A DNA stretch of 64,000 nucleotides, taken from positions 73,237 through 137,236 of the forward strand of contig CAADGV010000006.1 of the NCBI GenBank assembly GCA_900696645.1. The letters are read 5' to 3'. The number at the start of each line of letters is the position of its first letter. Within the stretch, counting starts at the first letter, position 1. This DNA is from an uncultured Chlorobiota bacterium (GTDB taxonomy: Bacteria; Bacteroidota; Ignavibacteria; UBA10030; UBA6906). Shown one piece after another: positions 57,778 through 64,000 of the stretch. Below the pieces are notes generated by a model. That model made no database searches, had not been told where the DNA came from, and saw only the letters and a list, made by a program, of their open reading frames with translations. The position numbers were made by a program, and so were the translations under genes.

Positions 57778-60700
57778 TCTTCAGCGCAAGCTCCGTAGTT
57801 GTGCCCTTTCCGACCGAACTCATGATACTGATTTTGCCGCCCAATTTCCCAGCCCGCTTACGCAAATTGTTCAGGCCGTGTCCCTTCTTGATCGCTTCCT
57901 CATCGAACCCGACACCGTTGTCGGAGATCATCAGTGTGAACATCTCCTTCTGAACCTGAAGATCGATAGTGATGTGTGTCGCCTTTGCGTGTTTGATGGT
58001 GTTGTTGAGAATTTCACGGAATATCATAAGCAGGTTGTGCCGGAACTCGGCGCCGAGAATCTTGTTGCCGGCCGCGCCGTTGCTGTTGAACGAGTATTCC
58101 ATGCCGGCAAGCAATTGCGACGCCGTATCCTTCAGCTTTAGGATTGTTGCATCTAACGTATCATGTTCGGGGTTGACGCTCCAGACGATGTTCCGCAGAG
58201 CATCGGCGGCGCTGCGTGCGGCGCTCGTGGCGGTTGCAAGATGGCCTGAATCAGGCGTATTTCCGGGCAATCGCCTACGTACAACGTCGGTAATCATCGC
58301 AATGCTGCTCAGGCTGCTGCCGATGTCATCGTGCAGGTCGCTCGCAATGCGGACACGCATCCGTTCCATCTCCAATAATTTTGCAACACGATAGTTGTAG
58401 ATTGCCGCGCCTATGCCGATCAGCACTGCTGCTGCAAGTAAACGGAACCACCACGTTTGCCACCAGGGCGGATTGATGGTGATGGAGATGCTGCTTCCTT
58501 CAGTGTTCCAAATGCCGTGATTGTTAGAGCCAATCACTCTGAACACGTACGTTCCCGGCTGCAAACCGGGGTAGCTTGCATAGCGCCGCGTTCCCGACTT
58601 CACCCATTCGGCATCAAGACCCTCCATCTTGTATGCGTAGAGATTTCTTGAAGGATTGGTATAGTCGAGGGAGGAGATAACGAACGAAAGAAAATTCTCG
58701 TTATAGCCCAGCGTGAAAGAAGGATTCCGTTCGCCCGCCGAGAACGCGGCATACGGGTTCTCGAAGATGTTGAATCCCGAAACCACAACTGGCGGCGGAT
58801 TATCATTCTCTATGAGACTATCAGGATGAAAATAGCTGAGTCCGTATTGACTTCCAATGTAAAATGTGCCGTCGGCGCCGGTGAAATGTGCATCAGTAAA
58901 ATCGTCGCTCAGAAATCCGTCATTCGAATCGAAGGTGACGAACGTTCTGCGTTGAGGGTTAAACTTGCAGATGCCGCGGGTTGTTACAAGCCACAGATTG
59001 CCCCGCTTGTCCTTCATAATAGTACGAATGTAATCCGAAGGCAGCCCGTCCGTTCGAAGGAGCCGCTCGAACCGTCCGCTTGCCGCATCGAAGCGATTCA
59101 GCCCGCCTGCTGTTCCAATCCAGATATTCCCGGCTGCATCTTCTTCAATCGCATACACACGATTGTTCGAGATGCTATGCAGATTTGCGGGATTGTTGAG
59201 ATAACGCGTGAACTTCATCGTTGTTCGTTTGAGGGAATTCAGTCCGCCCCCTTCGGTACCAATCCAAAGAGTTCCTCTGCTATCTTCAAACAACGCGCTC
59301 AGCCGGTCGGTGCTGAGACTGGCTGAATCCGCGGGGTTGTGCTTGAACTGGCGGAGCTCGCCCGTTGCAGGATTGAGCATGTTCAAGCCGCCGGAATGCA
59401 TTCCATCAGCGGAAGTGGCAATCCACAACATCCCGTCCGCAGTTTCGAGTATTTCGTCAATGGCATTGCTGCTGATGGAATTGCGCCGATCATCCGCATG
59501 AAATACAGTGAAACGGTTTGCCGATCTATCAAGTCTCGCCAATCCGCTGCGCGCCGTGCCGACCCACAAGTTGCCGCTTCGGTCAACCCGAACTGCGCTC
59601 ACATCGTCCTCGGGAAGAGTGTTGGCAGTTGCGGCATTGTAGCGATAGCGGGAAGTGACGCCGGTTTGAAGGTTCACAGCATTCAAGCCGCCACCGAACG
59701 TTCCGACCCAGAGGGTCCCCGTATTATCCTCGGTGACAGACCACACGGCTCCCTTGCTTAGGGTGTTTACGTTCGCCGGATTATGACGAAGGTGGCGGAT
59801 TGCCTGTTGCCGTTCAGCATTCAGTTTGGAGACACCTCCGCCCTCCGTTCCAATCCAGAGTCCGCCCGTCCTGTCCGTAAACATGCTGCGAATAATGTCG
59901 CCGCTCAGGCTTGTACTTCGCGCCGGGTCTGCAACGAACCGCTCGAACGTCGATTGTGCGGGATCGAAACGGAAGACGCCCATTCCCTGTGTGCCAATCC
60001 AAAAAGACGGTCTCATGCCTGTGTACGCTTCGCCCATTGCATAAACGGGAAACATTGCCGGGGATGAAGAGGGAGAACGCGGCGGATAAAATCGCGTAAA
60101 CGTTCCGCTTGCCTCTTCGAACTTGTTGAGTCCGTTGTCGGTGCCAATCCAGACCCTTCCTACGGCATCGACAAAAATGGATTTCACACCGTTGTTGCTG
60201 AGAGATGTCGGATTGGCGGGATTGTGAAGATAGCGGGTAAAGGAGGTTCTTGCGCGGTCGAGTACCGTCACACCGCCGCTTGCCGTTCCTATCCAGAGTC
60301 TTCCGCTTCTGTCCTCGGCAAGTGAACGGATATTATTGTCGCTGATGCTGTTTGCATTCAGCGAGTCAAACGTGAAGCGCGTGAAGCGTCCCGTTTGCGG
60401 ATTGAAGCGGCTCAGCCCGTCGAACCACGTGCCGATCCAGATCACTTCCGAAGCGTCCCGGACAATGGATTTGATCTGATTGGAAGCAATGCTGTTCGGA
60501 TCGTCAGGATCATGAACGAACCGCTGTACTTTTTCTGTCGAGAGAGAGAGCCTGCTCAATCCTCCGCTGAATGTTCCGATCCACAGATTGTCATTCCCGT
60601 CCTCGCAAAGTGCCAGCACGGCGTCGTCGGAGAGGGAGTTGGTGTCGGCGGGATTGTGCTTGTAGGGAGTGAATTCGTAACCGTCGAATCGTGCGAGCCC

Positions 60701-60904
60701 GCCGGATGTGCCGAACCAGATGAAGCCGCGGGAGTCTTGCAGAATTGCGTTCACATCGGAATTGGGAAGTCCGTGCTCGACGGAATACCGGTGAAACGTT
60801 TGTGCAGAAAGAAGAGACGAGCCGAACAGCAGCCACATGACGATCCATCCGCGCCGCAATCCCCCCGGCAGCCGCCCCCCGCGACGGATAATCAGTTCTT
60901 TCAC
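57770..60904 (-). CDS. two-component sensor histidine kinase with Reg_prop beta-propeller sensor
   Basis: A 1044-residue membrane kinase. A signal peptide/anchor (IVMWLLFGSSLLSAQ) leads to about 700 residues of two-component-regulator propeller repeats, with the recurrent unit 'WIGTxxGGL' and 'DRSGxLWVGT', then a Y_Y_Y domain ('PGTYVFRVIGSNNHGIWN'). One membrane helix (about 818-838) is followed by a HisKA_3 dimerisation domain with His858 ('DLHDDIGSSLSSI') and a HATPase domain ('NNTIKHAKATHITIDL', 'ISDNGVGFDEEAIKKGHGLNNL'). HisKA_3 kinases signal to NarL-type regulators such as the one encoded at 56515. In Bacteroidota such propellers often sense polysaccharide fragments, but here no glycan genes are nearby. 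Confidence 0.93.
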   Translation of the reverse strand: MKELIIRRGGRLPGGLRRGWIVMWLLFGSSLLSAQTFHRYSVEHGLPNSDVNAILQDSRGFIWFGTSGGLARFDGYEFTPYKHNPADTNSLSDDAVLALCEDGNDNLWIGTFSGGLSRLSLSTEKVQRFVHDPDDPNSIASNQIKSIVRDASEVIWIGTWFDGLSRFNPQTGRFTRFTFDSLNANSISDNNIRSLAEDRSGRLWIGTASGGVTVLDRARTSFTRYLHNPANPTSLSNNGVKSIFVDAVGRVWIGTDNGLNKFEEASGTFTRFYPPRSPSSSPAMFPVYAMGEAYTGMRPSFWIGTQGMGVFRFDPAQSTFERFVADPARSTSLSGDIIRSMFTDRTGGLWIGTEGGGVSKLNAERQQAIRHLRHNPANVNTLSKGAVWSVTEDNTGTLWVGTFGGGLNAVNLQTGVTSRYRYNAATANTLPEDDVSAVRVDRSGNLWVGTARSGLARLDRSANRFTVFHADDRRNSISSNAIDEILETADGMLWIATSADGMHSGGLNMLNPATGELRQFKHNPADSASLSTDRLSALFEDSRGTLWIGTEGGGLNSLKRTTMKFTRYLNNPANLHSISNNRVYAIEEDAAGNIWIGTAGGLNRFDAASGRFERLLRTDGLPSDYIRTIMKDKRGNLWLVTTRGICKFNPQRRTFVTFDSNDGFLSDDFTDAHFTGADGTFYIGSQYGLSYFHPDSLIENDNPPPVVVSGFNIFENPYAAFSAGERNPSFTLGYNENFLSFVISSLDYTNPSRNLYAYKMEGLDAEWVKSGTRRYASYPGLQPGTYVFRVIGSNNHGIWNTEGSSISITINPPWWQTWWFRLLAAAVLIGIGAAIYNYRVAKLLEMERMRVRIASDLHDDIGSSLSSIAMITDVVRRRLPGNTPDSGHLATATSAARSAADALRNIVWSVNPEHDTLDATILKLKDTASQLLAGMEYSFNSNGAAGNKILGAEFRHNLLMIFREILNNTIKHAKATHITIDLQVQKEMFTLMISDNGVGFDEEAIKKGHGLNNLRKRAGKLGGKISIMSSVGKGTTTELALKIP

Positions 60905-61313
60905 GTTCTTGATGAAGATGATGGAACAGAGACCGGATTATCCTAACCAAACAGGCAACGAAAATCAAGAAGAACAAAGTGATAGCGGCTTACGCGTATC
61001 GCTATCTTGACAATTGATTTATCCTTCAGTATGTTTCTGCGAGTTTCGTTCTAGCCCATGAAGGATCGCATGATGGAGAGTAAGACATCAGGGGGAGGTT
61101 CGGTTGCGGCGATTGTCTTCACACGCTTAACGCTCCTGTCTCCGTTTGAAGGTTGCGACAATTCTCGCACTGCCCCGGCTGCTCCTACACCCCCCCCCCG
61201 CCAAGAAGTTCGGAACACAAGGCACGTGACTGGATATAGCTTGACCCGCGCTGCGGTTGCAGCGTGGGTTTATTCATTGTGTTCAACCTATCCATTCACA
61301 CAAGGAGGTAACA
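60905..61313. other. intergenic region with a C10 tract and a hairpin
   Basis: No convincing gene. It contains a run of ten C residues at 61190-61199 and a hairpin CCCGCGCTGC / GCAGCGTGGG at 61245-61268 followed by TTTATT, 45 bases before the next gene. The hairpin could be a terminator or attenuator. The promoter of the kinase gene presumably lies near 60950-61020 but was not recognised. Confidence 0.5.
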
Positions 61314-61724
61314 ATGGCCACTTTTTTTGTGAGAGCATTCGTACTGATCATAGCGCTGATATTGGTTACCAGTATCACCGCATTTGCTCAGGAGTCGCAA
61401 TCGAGACCAGCGTTCATCGGTCTGGTGAAGTTCAATAATGGCAGTCCAGCTCCGGACGCAACGAGAGTCTGGGTGGTGAAAGGAACGTGCACCAGTGATT
61501 CGTACAATCATTGTTGCAGCCCCCCAACGTGCCCTCAGGCCGGACAGTATTTCATCGATAGCCAAGATCCCGGCCTTTGCGGATACGGTACCTATACCGT
61601 GTATGCATTCTACGATAACACCGGTCAAGGTTGGTCGTGCAGCGGGTCAACCGTAGTGACATGGGACGCGCAGAACGATCCGGCGACAGCCAACATTACC
61701 ATGAATCCATGTCAGGATTATTAA
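61314..61724 (+). CDS. small exported Cys-rich protein
   Basis: A 136-residue protein. ATG 61314 follows AAGGAGGT closely, the best Shine-Dalgarno in the window. The signal peptide ends 'SITAFA-QE'. The mature part has a strand-rich start (PAFIGLVKFNNGSPAPDATRV in two parts) and a cluster of cysteines ('GTCTSD', 'NHCCSPPTCPQ', 'GLCGYG', 'WSCSG', 'NPCQDY') suited to disulfides. 'TRVWVVKGTC' and 'YTVYAFYDN' suggest an immunoglobulin- or carboxypeptidase-regulatory-like fold. The family is unknown. Its stop overlaps the start of the next gene by one base (TAATG), so they are coupled. Confidence 0.75.
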   Translation: MATFFVRAFVLIIALILVTSITAFAQESQSRPAFIGLVKFNNGSPAPDATRVWVVKGTCTSDSYNHCCSPPTCPQAGQYFIDSQDPGLCGYGTYTVYAFYDNTGQGWSCSGSTVVTWDAQNDPATANITMNPCQDY

Positions 61725-63502
61725 TGAAGCAGGTCGCCATGAGAATAGCGATCCGGGTGTTTGTACTGGTCTGTGCATTCACATCCCCACTGAATGCACA
61801 GACTCCGGTCTTGCGAAACGGTTTCCCGGTACTTGTTGACCTGAACAGCACAGGGGGGGGCGACTCCGGCCCCACCCTGGCGGATGTAACGGGAGACGGC
61901 ATGTTGGAAATAATCAACTGTAGCGCAAACGCAGTCTACGTGATTCGGCATGATGGCACTTTCTTGCCGGGATGGCCACAACGAGCACCATTACCGTATG
62001 TGTTTAACTATGCAGCCGCAGTTGGAGACATTACGGGGGACGATAACAAGGAAATCGTAGCCCTTGCCCGTGATGCAACCCTGTACGGGGATTCACTCTG
62101 TTTCGTGTACGCGTGGAGGTCAACCGGACAGTTGCTTCCCGGTTTTCCGGTTGGTTTTGGCGCTTCCCGTCATTCACCGGTTCTGTACGATCTCGATGGC
62201 GATGGAATTCTGGAAATCATTCAAGTCTTTGTCGGCGGAGGGCACTATTGCAGTGGCGAACCAGCAAAATGTTACGTCATTAAAGGCAATGGATCAATCA
62301 TGCCTGGTTGGCCGCAGGTTCTCGGGCCAAAAACCGGCACGCCGAAACCCGCCGTTGGTGACATTGATGGTGATGGCTTACCGGAAGTAATAACTGTGCT
62401 GGGTACCTGCTACGATTCGACGCCTCCCAAGAAGCCGTGGTTGTATGCTTGGCACCGGAATGGAGTTTTGGTCGATGGCTTTCCAAGAGAATACGGGACC
62501 GACCCCTTACCCATTGACCTCAACCCGCTTCATGAGCCAGCACTCCTGCCGCCTGACAGCAACGGGAACAGGCATATTGCTTTCGGCGCCTATTTCTTCA
62601 CAATCATTCCTACGCTTATTGATAGCAACCTGATATGGGTCGTGGATCACACTGGCGAAATTGTTCCCGGTTGGCCACGGGACACGGATGGTTTCTCGGT
62701 ATACGCCCCACTGATTTCGTATAAGACCCAAAACGATTCAACGCCGGGGGTAGGGATCAACGTGGCAAATCGCATTCGCATTTGGACAGCGAGCGCCACC
62801 CCAGTTGTGGACCTTTGGGCTGGAGGGTCAATTAACAAGTTTGGCTTGGGCGACCTCGATACCGCTTCGGCTGGCTTCGAGTTTGCTCTGTCATCGTACT
62901 GGGGAGTCGACACGGGTTTTGGCTTTCAGGGGTTCTATTCCAACGGACAACAATTGAGCTGGTCACCGTTGACAATATGGGGTGGCGCGGCTTATCAGCA
63001 GCCGGCTTTTGGAGATCTTGACAACGATGGAAGCGTCGAGGTGGTTGTGATGTCAAGAGTCTATCCACCGCCGCCGGATGCTCCGCGAGGTTACATCTGG
63101 TGCTGGACGCTTCCGGGACTTCAGTTTACGAAGAATCGCTTCCCCTGGCCAATGTTTGGACACGATCGATTGCACACCAGCCAGGCCGGCTTCGATCCGG
63201 AATCGGGCGTCGTGAGCGTCAAAGAAACCAGGTCACTGCCGAGCGGGCCGGAACTCCATCAGAATTTTCCCAATCCCTTCAACGCTCTGACGACGATACG
63301 TTACAGCGTGCTGGAGTCAGGGCATGTACACCTCGCAGTGAGCGATCTCCTCGGCCGGGAGGTTGCCGTACTTGTCAACGAGTTCAAAGTGAAGGGTGAT
63401 CACACGGTGAGGTTCAATGCGTCCAGGCTCGCAAGCGGCGTATACTTCTACCACCTTCAGTCTGAACTGGATATCGTCAAGAAGATGATCGTCATCAAGT
63501 GA
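61724..63502 (+). CDS. T9SS-secreted FG-GAP/VCBS repeat protein
   Basis: Predicted 592 residues from ATG 61724 (AGGA upstream, stop-start overlap with the previous gene). Signal peptide to about residue 31 (SPLNA-QT). The body is a series of FG-GAP/VCBS blades with calcium-type loops: 'LADVTGDGMLEIIN', 'VGDITGDDNKEIVA', 'LYDLDGDGILEIIQ', 'VGDIDGDGLPEVIT' and 'FGDLDNDGSVEVVV'. The end is a type A sorting domain ('HQNFPNPFNALTTIRYSV', 'LASGVYFYHLQSE'). An eight-G run (61853-61860) early in the coding sequence could switch the gene off by slippage. A terminator follows. I infer surface adhesion or binding. Confidence 0.88.
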   Translation: MKQVAMRIAIRVFVLVCAFTSPLNAQTPVLRNGFPVLVDLNSTGGGDSGPTLADVTGDGMLEIINCSANAVYVIRHDGTFLPGWPQRAPLPYVFNYAAAVGDITGDDNKEIVALARDATLYGDSLCFVYAWRSTGQLLPGFPVGFGASRHSPVLYDLDGDGILEIIQVFVGGGHYCSGEPAKCYVIKGNGSIMPGWPQVLGPKTGTPKPAVGDIDGDGLPEVITVLGTCYDSTPPKKPWLYAWHRNGVLVDGFPREYGTDPLPIDLNPLHEPALLPPDSNGNRHIAFGAYFFTIIPTLIDSNLIWVVDHTGEIVPGWPRDTDGFSVYAPLISYKTQNDSTPGVGINVANRIRIWTASATPVVDLWAGGSINKFGLGDLDTASAGFEFALSSYWGVDTGFGFQGFYSNGQQLSWSPLTIWGGAAYQQPAFGDLDNDGSVEVVVMSRVYPPPPDAPRGYIWCWTLPGLQFTKNRFPWPMFGHDRLHTSQAGFDPESGVVSVKETRSLPSGPELHQNFPNPFNALTTIRYSVLESGHVHLAVSDLLGREVAVLVNEFKVKGDHTVRFNASRLASGVYFYHLQSELDIVKKMIVIK

Positions 63503-63524
63503 TCTGACATCTGTTCACGTTCGG

Positions 63525-63554
63525 AGGCCGATTCCAACGGGGTCGGCCTTTTTT
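63525..63554 (+). terminator. rho-independent terminator
   Basis: GGCCGA...TCGGCC stem followed by six Ts, 22 bp after the FG-GAP gene. Confidence 0.88.
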
Positions 63555-63558
63555 CTCG

Positions 63559-63600
63559 GCTGTTGCGGTTTTCCCGAACCAACGTAGCACCGTGACAGTA
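63559..63600. repeat. hairpin element related to the one at 42347
   Basis: CTGTTGCGGT pairs with ACCGTGACAG. The interior shares CCGAACCAAC and AGCACCG with 42347-42386, so both belong to one dispersed intergenic repeat. Confidence 0.6.
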
Positions 63601-63832
63601 ACCTTATCCCCCGGTTCATTGCTCGCGATATCCGTATTGTCCTGCCAGCCTCCAGCTCGTGAGTGGGGTGGAGCCTTTATCAACTCCGCATCCCGCGGTC
63701 AGGCAGTCAATGGTTGGAGGAATTCGCAGCGCGGCTGACGCGCAACGAACATGCTAAATGCAGTAACCCGCGATACGACGTAGTGCCACTCACCAAACAG
63801 CAATTCTCTTTCGCCTTATCTTACGATTGTTC
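63601..63832. other. intergenic region without recognisable genes
   Basis: I see no coding frame, tRNA or strong repeat in this stretch. Confidence 0.5.
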
Positions 63833-63923
63833 TTGACTTCTCTCTATGGCAAATGTATATTGCCCGCAGTCAGAGACAACTCCAAAGTTGCCTTCAATTG
63901 TCAAAACTCTTTGTTCTTTGACG
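63833..63923 (+). promoter_or_regulatory. strong promoter and boxA-like antitermination site (probable rRNA operon leader)
   Basis: -35 TTGACT (63833-63838), 17-nt spacer, -10 TATATT (63856-63861). TGTTCTTTGACG at 63912-63923 resembles the boxA element found before 16S rRNA (TGCTCTTTAACA), and a GCACCG-AGTGA-CGGTGC hairpin follows at 63938-63954. No rRNA sequence is inside the window, so the operon itself is inferred. Confidence 0.55.
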
Positions 63924-64000
63924 TGCGGTGAGATGGCGCACCGAGTGACGGTGCAGAGGAGAGCTCCCACAAGAGACCAGCCTCGCCATTCGCCATTCGC

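Noticed and set aside
61058-61438. Open frame of 126 codons before the Cys-rich exported gene
   Set aside because: It runs through the C10 tract and over the start of a well-supported gene; composition and motifs are not convincing.
1-64000. CRISPR arrays, tRNA genes, insertion sequences
   Set aside because: No regularly spaced repeats, no tRNA-like cloverleaf and no transposase were seen on reading both strands.

Overview
The window is about 64 kb of a gene-dense, roughly 50% G+C bacterial chromosome. It most likely comes from an Ignavibacteria-, Kapabacteria- or Chlorobi-like member of the Bacteroidota/FCB group. It encodes the type IX secretion (T9SS) channel SprA, a PorX-type regulator with a PglZ domain, and several secreted proteins ending in the 'NYPNPFNP' type A sorting domain. 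It also has a BtuB/BtuG-like vitamin B12 uptake pair. Promoters I can read are of the TTGACT-N17-TATATT kind, not the TTTG/TAnnTTTG kind of classical Bacteroidetes. No tRNA, CRISPR array or insertion sequence was seen. The right edge looks like the leader of an rRNA operon.

Layout. 1-7.4 kb: the end of a T9SS cargo gene, a peptidase-propeller-barrel envelope protein, a small membrane-linked protein, and lptG/lptF on the minus strand. 7.8-24.3 kb: a long plus-strand housekeeping run of sprA, porX, tsaE, tsaB, accD, arginase, panC, a nucleotidyltransferase, a secreted protein, a LytR_C protein, rsfS and argS, many with 4-bp ATGA/GTGA overlaps. 24.3-34 kb: an accessory zone with a frameshifted DUF2283 cassette, a DUF72 gene divergent from an S24-type repressor, and then an island bounded by a near-identical 38-bp inverted repeat at 26953-26990 and 32057-32094. 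The island carries DUF3224, a DNA methyltransferase, an NgoMIV-family restriction endonuclease, TcmP and its three-Cys partner DUF5131. A second DUF72 gene follows. 33.3-37.4 kb: a minus-strand serine-biosynthesis block (aminotransferase, serA, DUF1015) with a broken DUF5674 gene. 37.6-42.3 kb: two hypotheticals, one with an anti-sigma-like zinc finger, a T9SS BNR protein, and hicB with a frameshifted hicA. 42.3-49.7 kb: promoter, cobalamin riboswitch, btuB and btuG, then carA from a near-leaderless promoter, then an acetyltransferase/aminotransferase pair.

50.6-60.9 kb holds what I consider the most interesting system. Five minus-strand promoters share a 16-bp operator of 7-2-7 form (consensus TACCGCG-N2-YACGGTA). 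In all five it lies exactly 23 nt upstream of a -10 element, which is a perfect TATATT in three. This is the geometry of activation by a NarL/FixJ-type response regulator. The controlled genes are a 49-residue peptide, an unrecognised 432-residue Cys-rich coiled-coil protein, a DUF1360 membrane protein with an 87-residue partner, a 52-residue exported peptide, and a lipoprotein. The lipoprotein sits between a propeller-sensor histidine kinase and a LuxR/NarL-type response regulator, which would close an autoregulatory loop. I infer a two-component-controlled envelope module of unknown function.

The last 3 kb hold a small Cys-rich exported protein and an FG-GAP T9SS protein. Four single-base frameshifts fall in three small accessory genes (DUF2283, DUF5674 twice, hicA), while the large housekeeping genes are intact.
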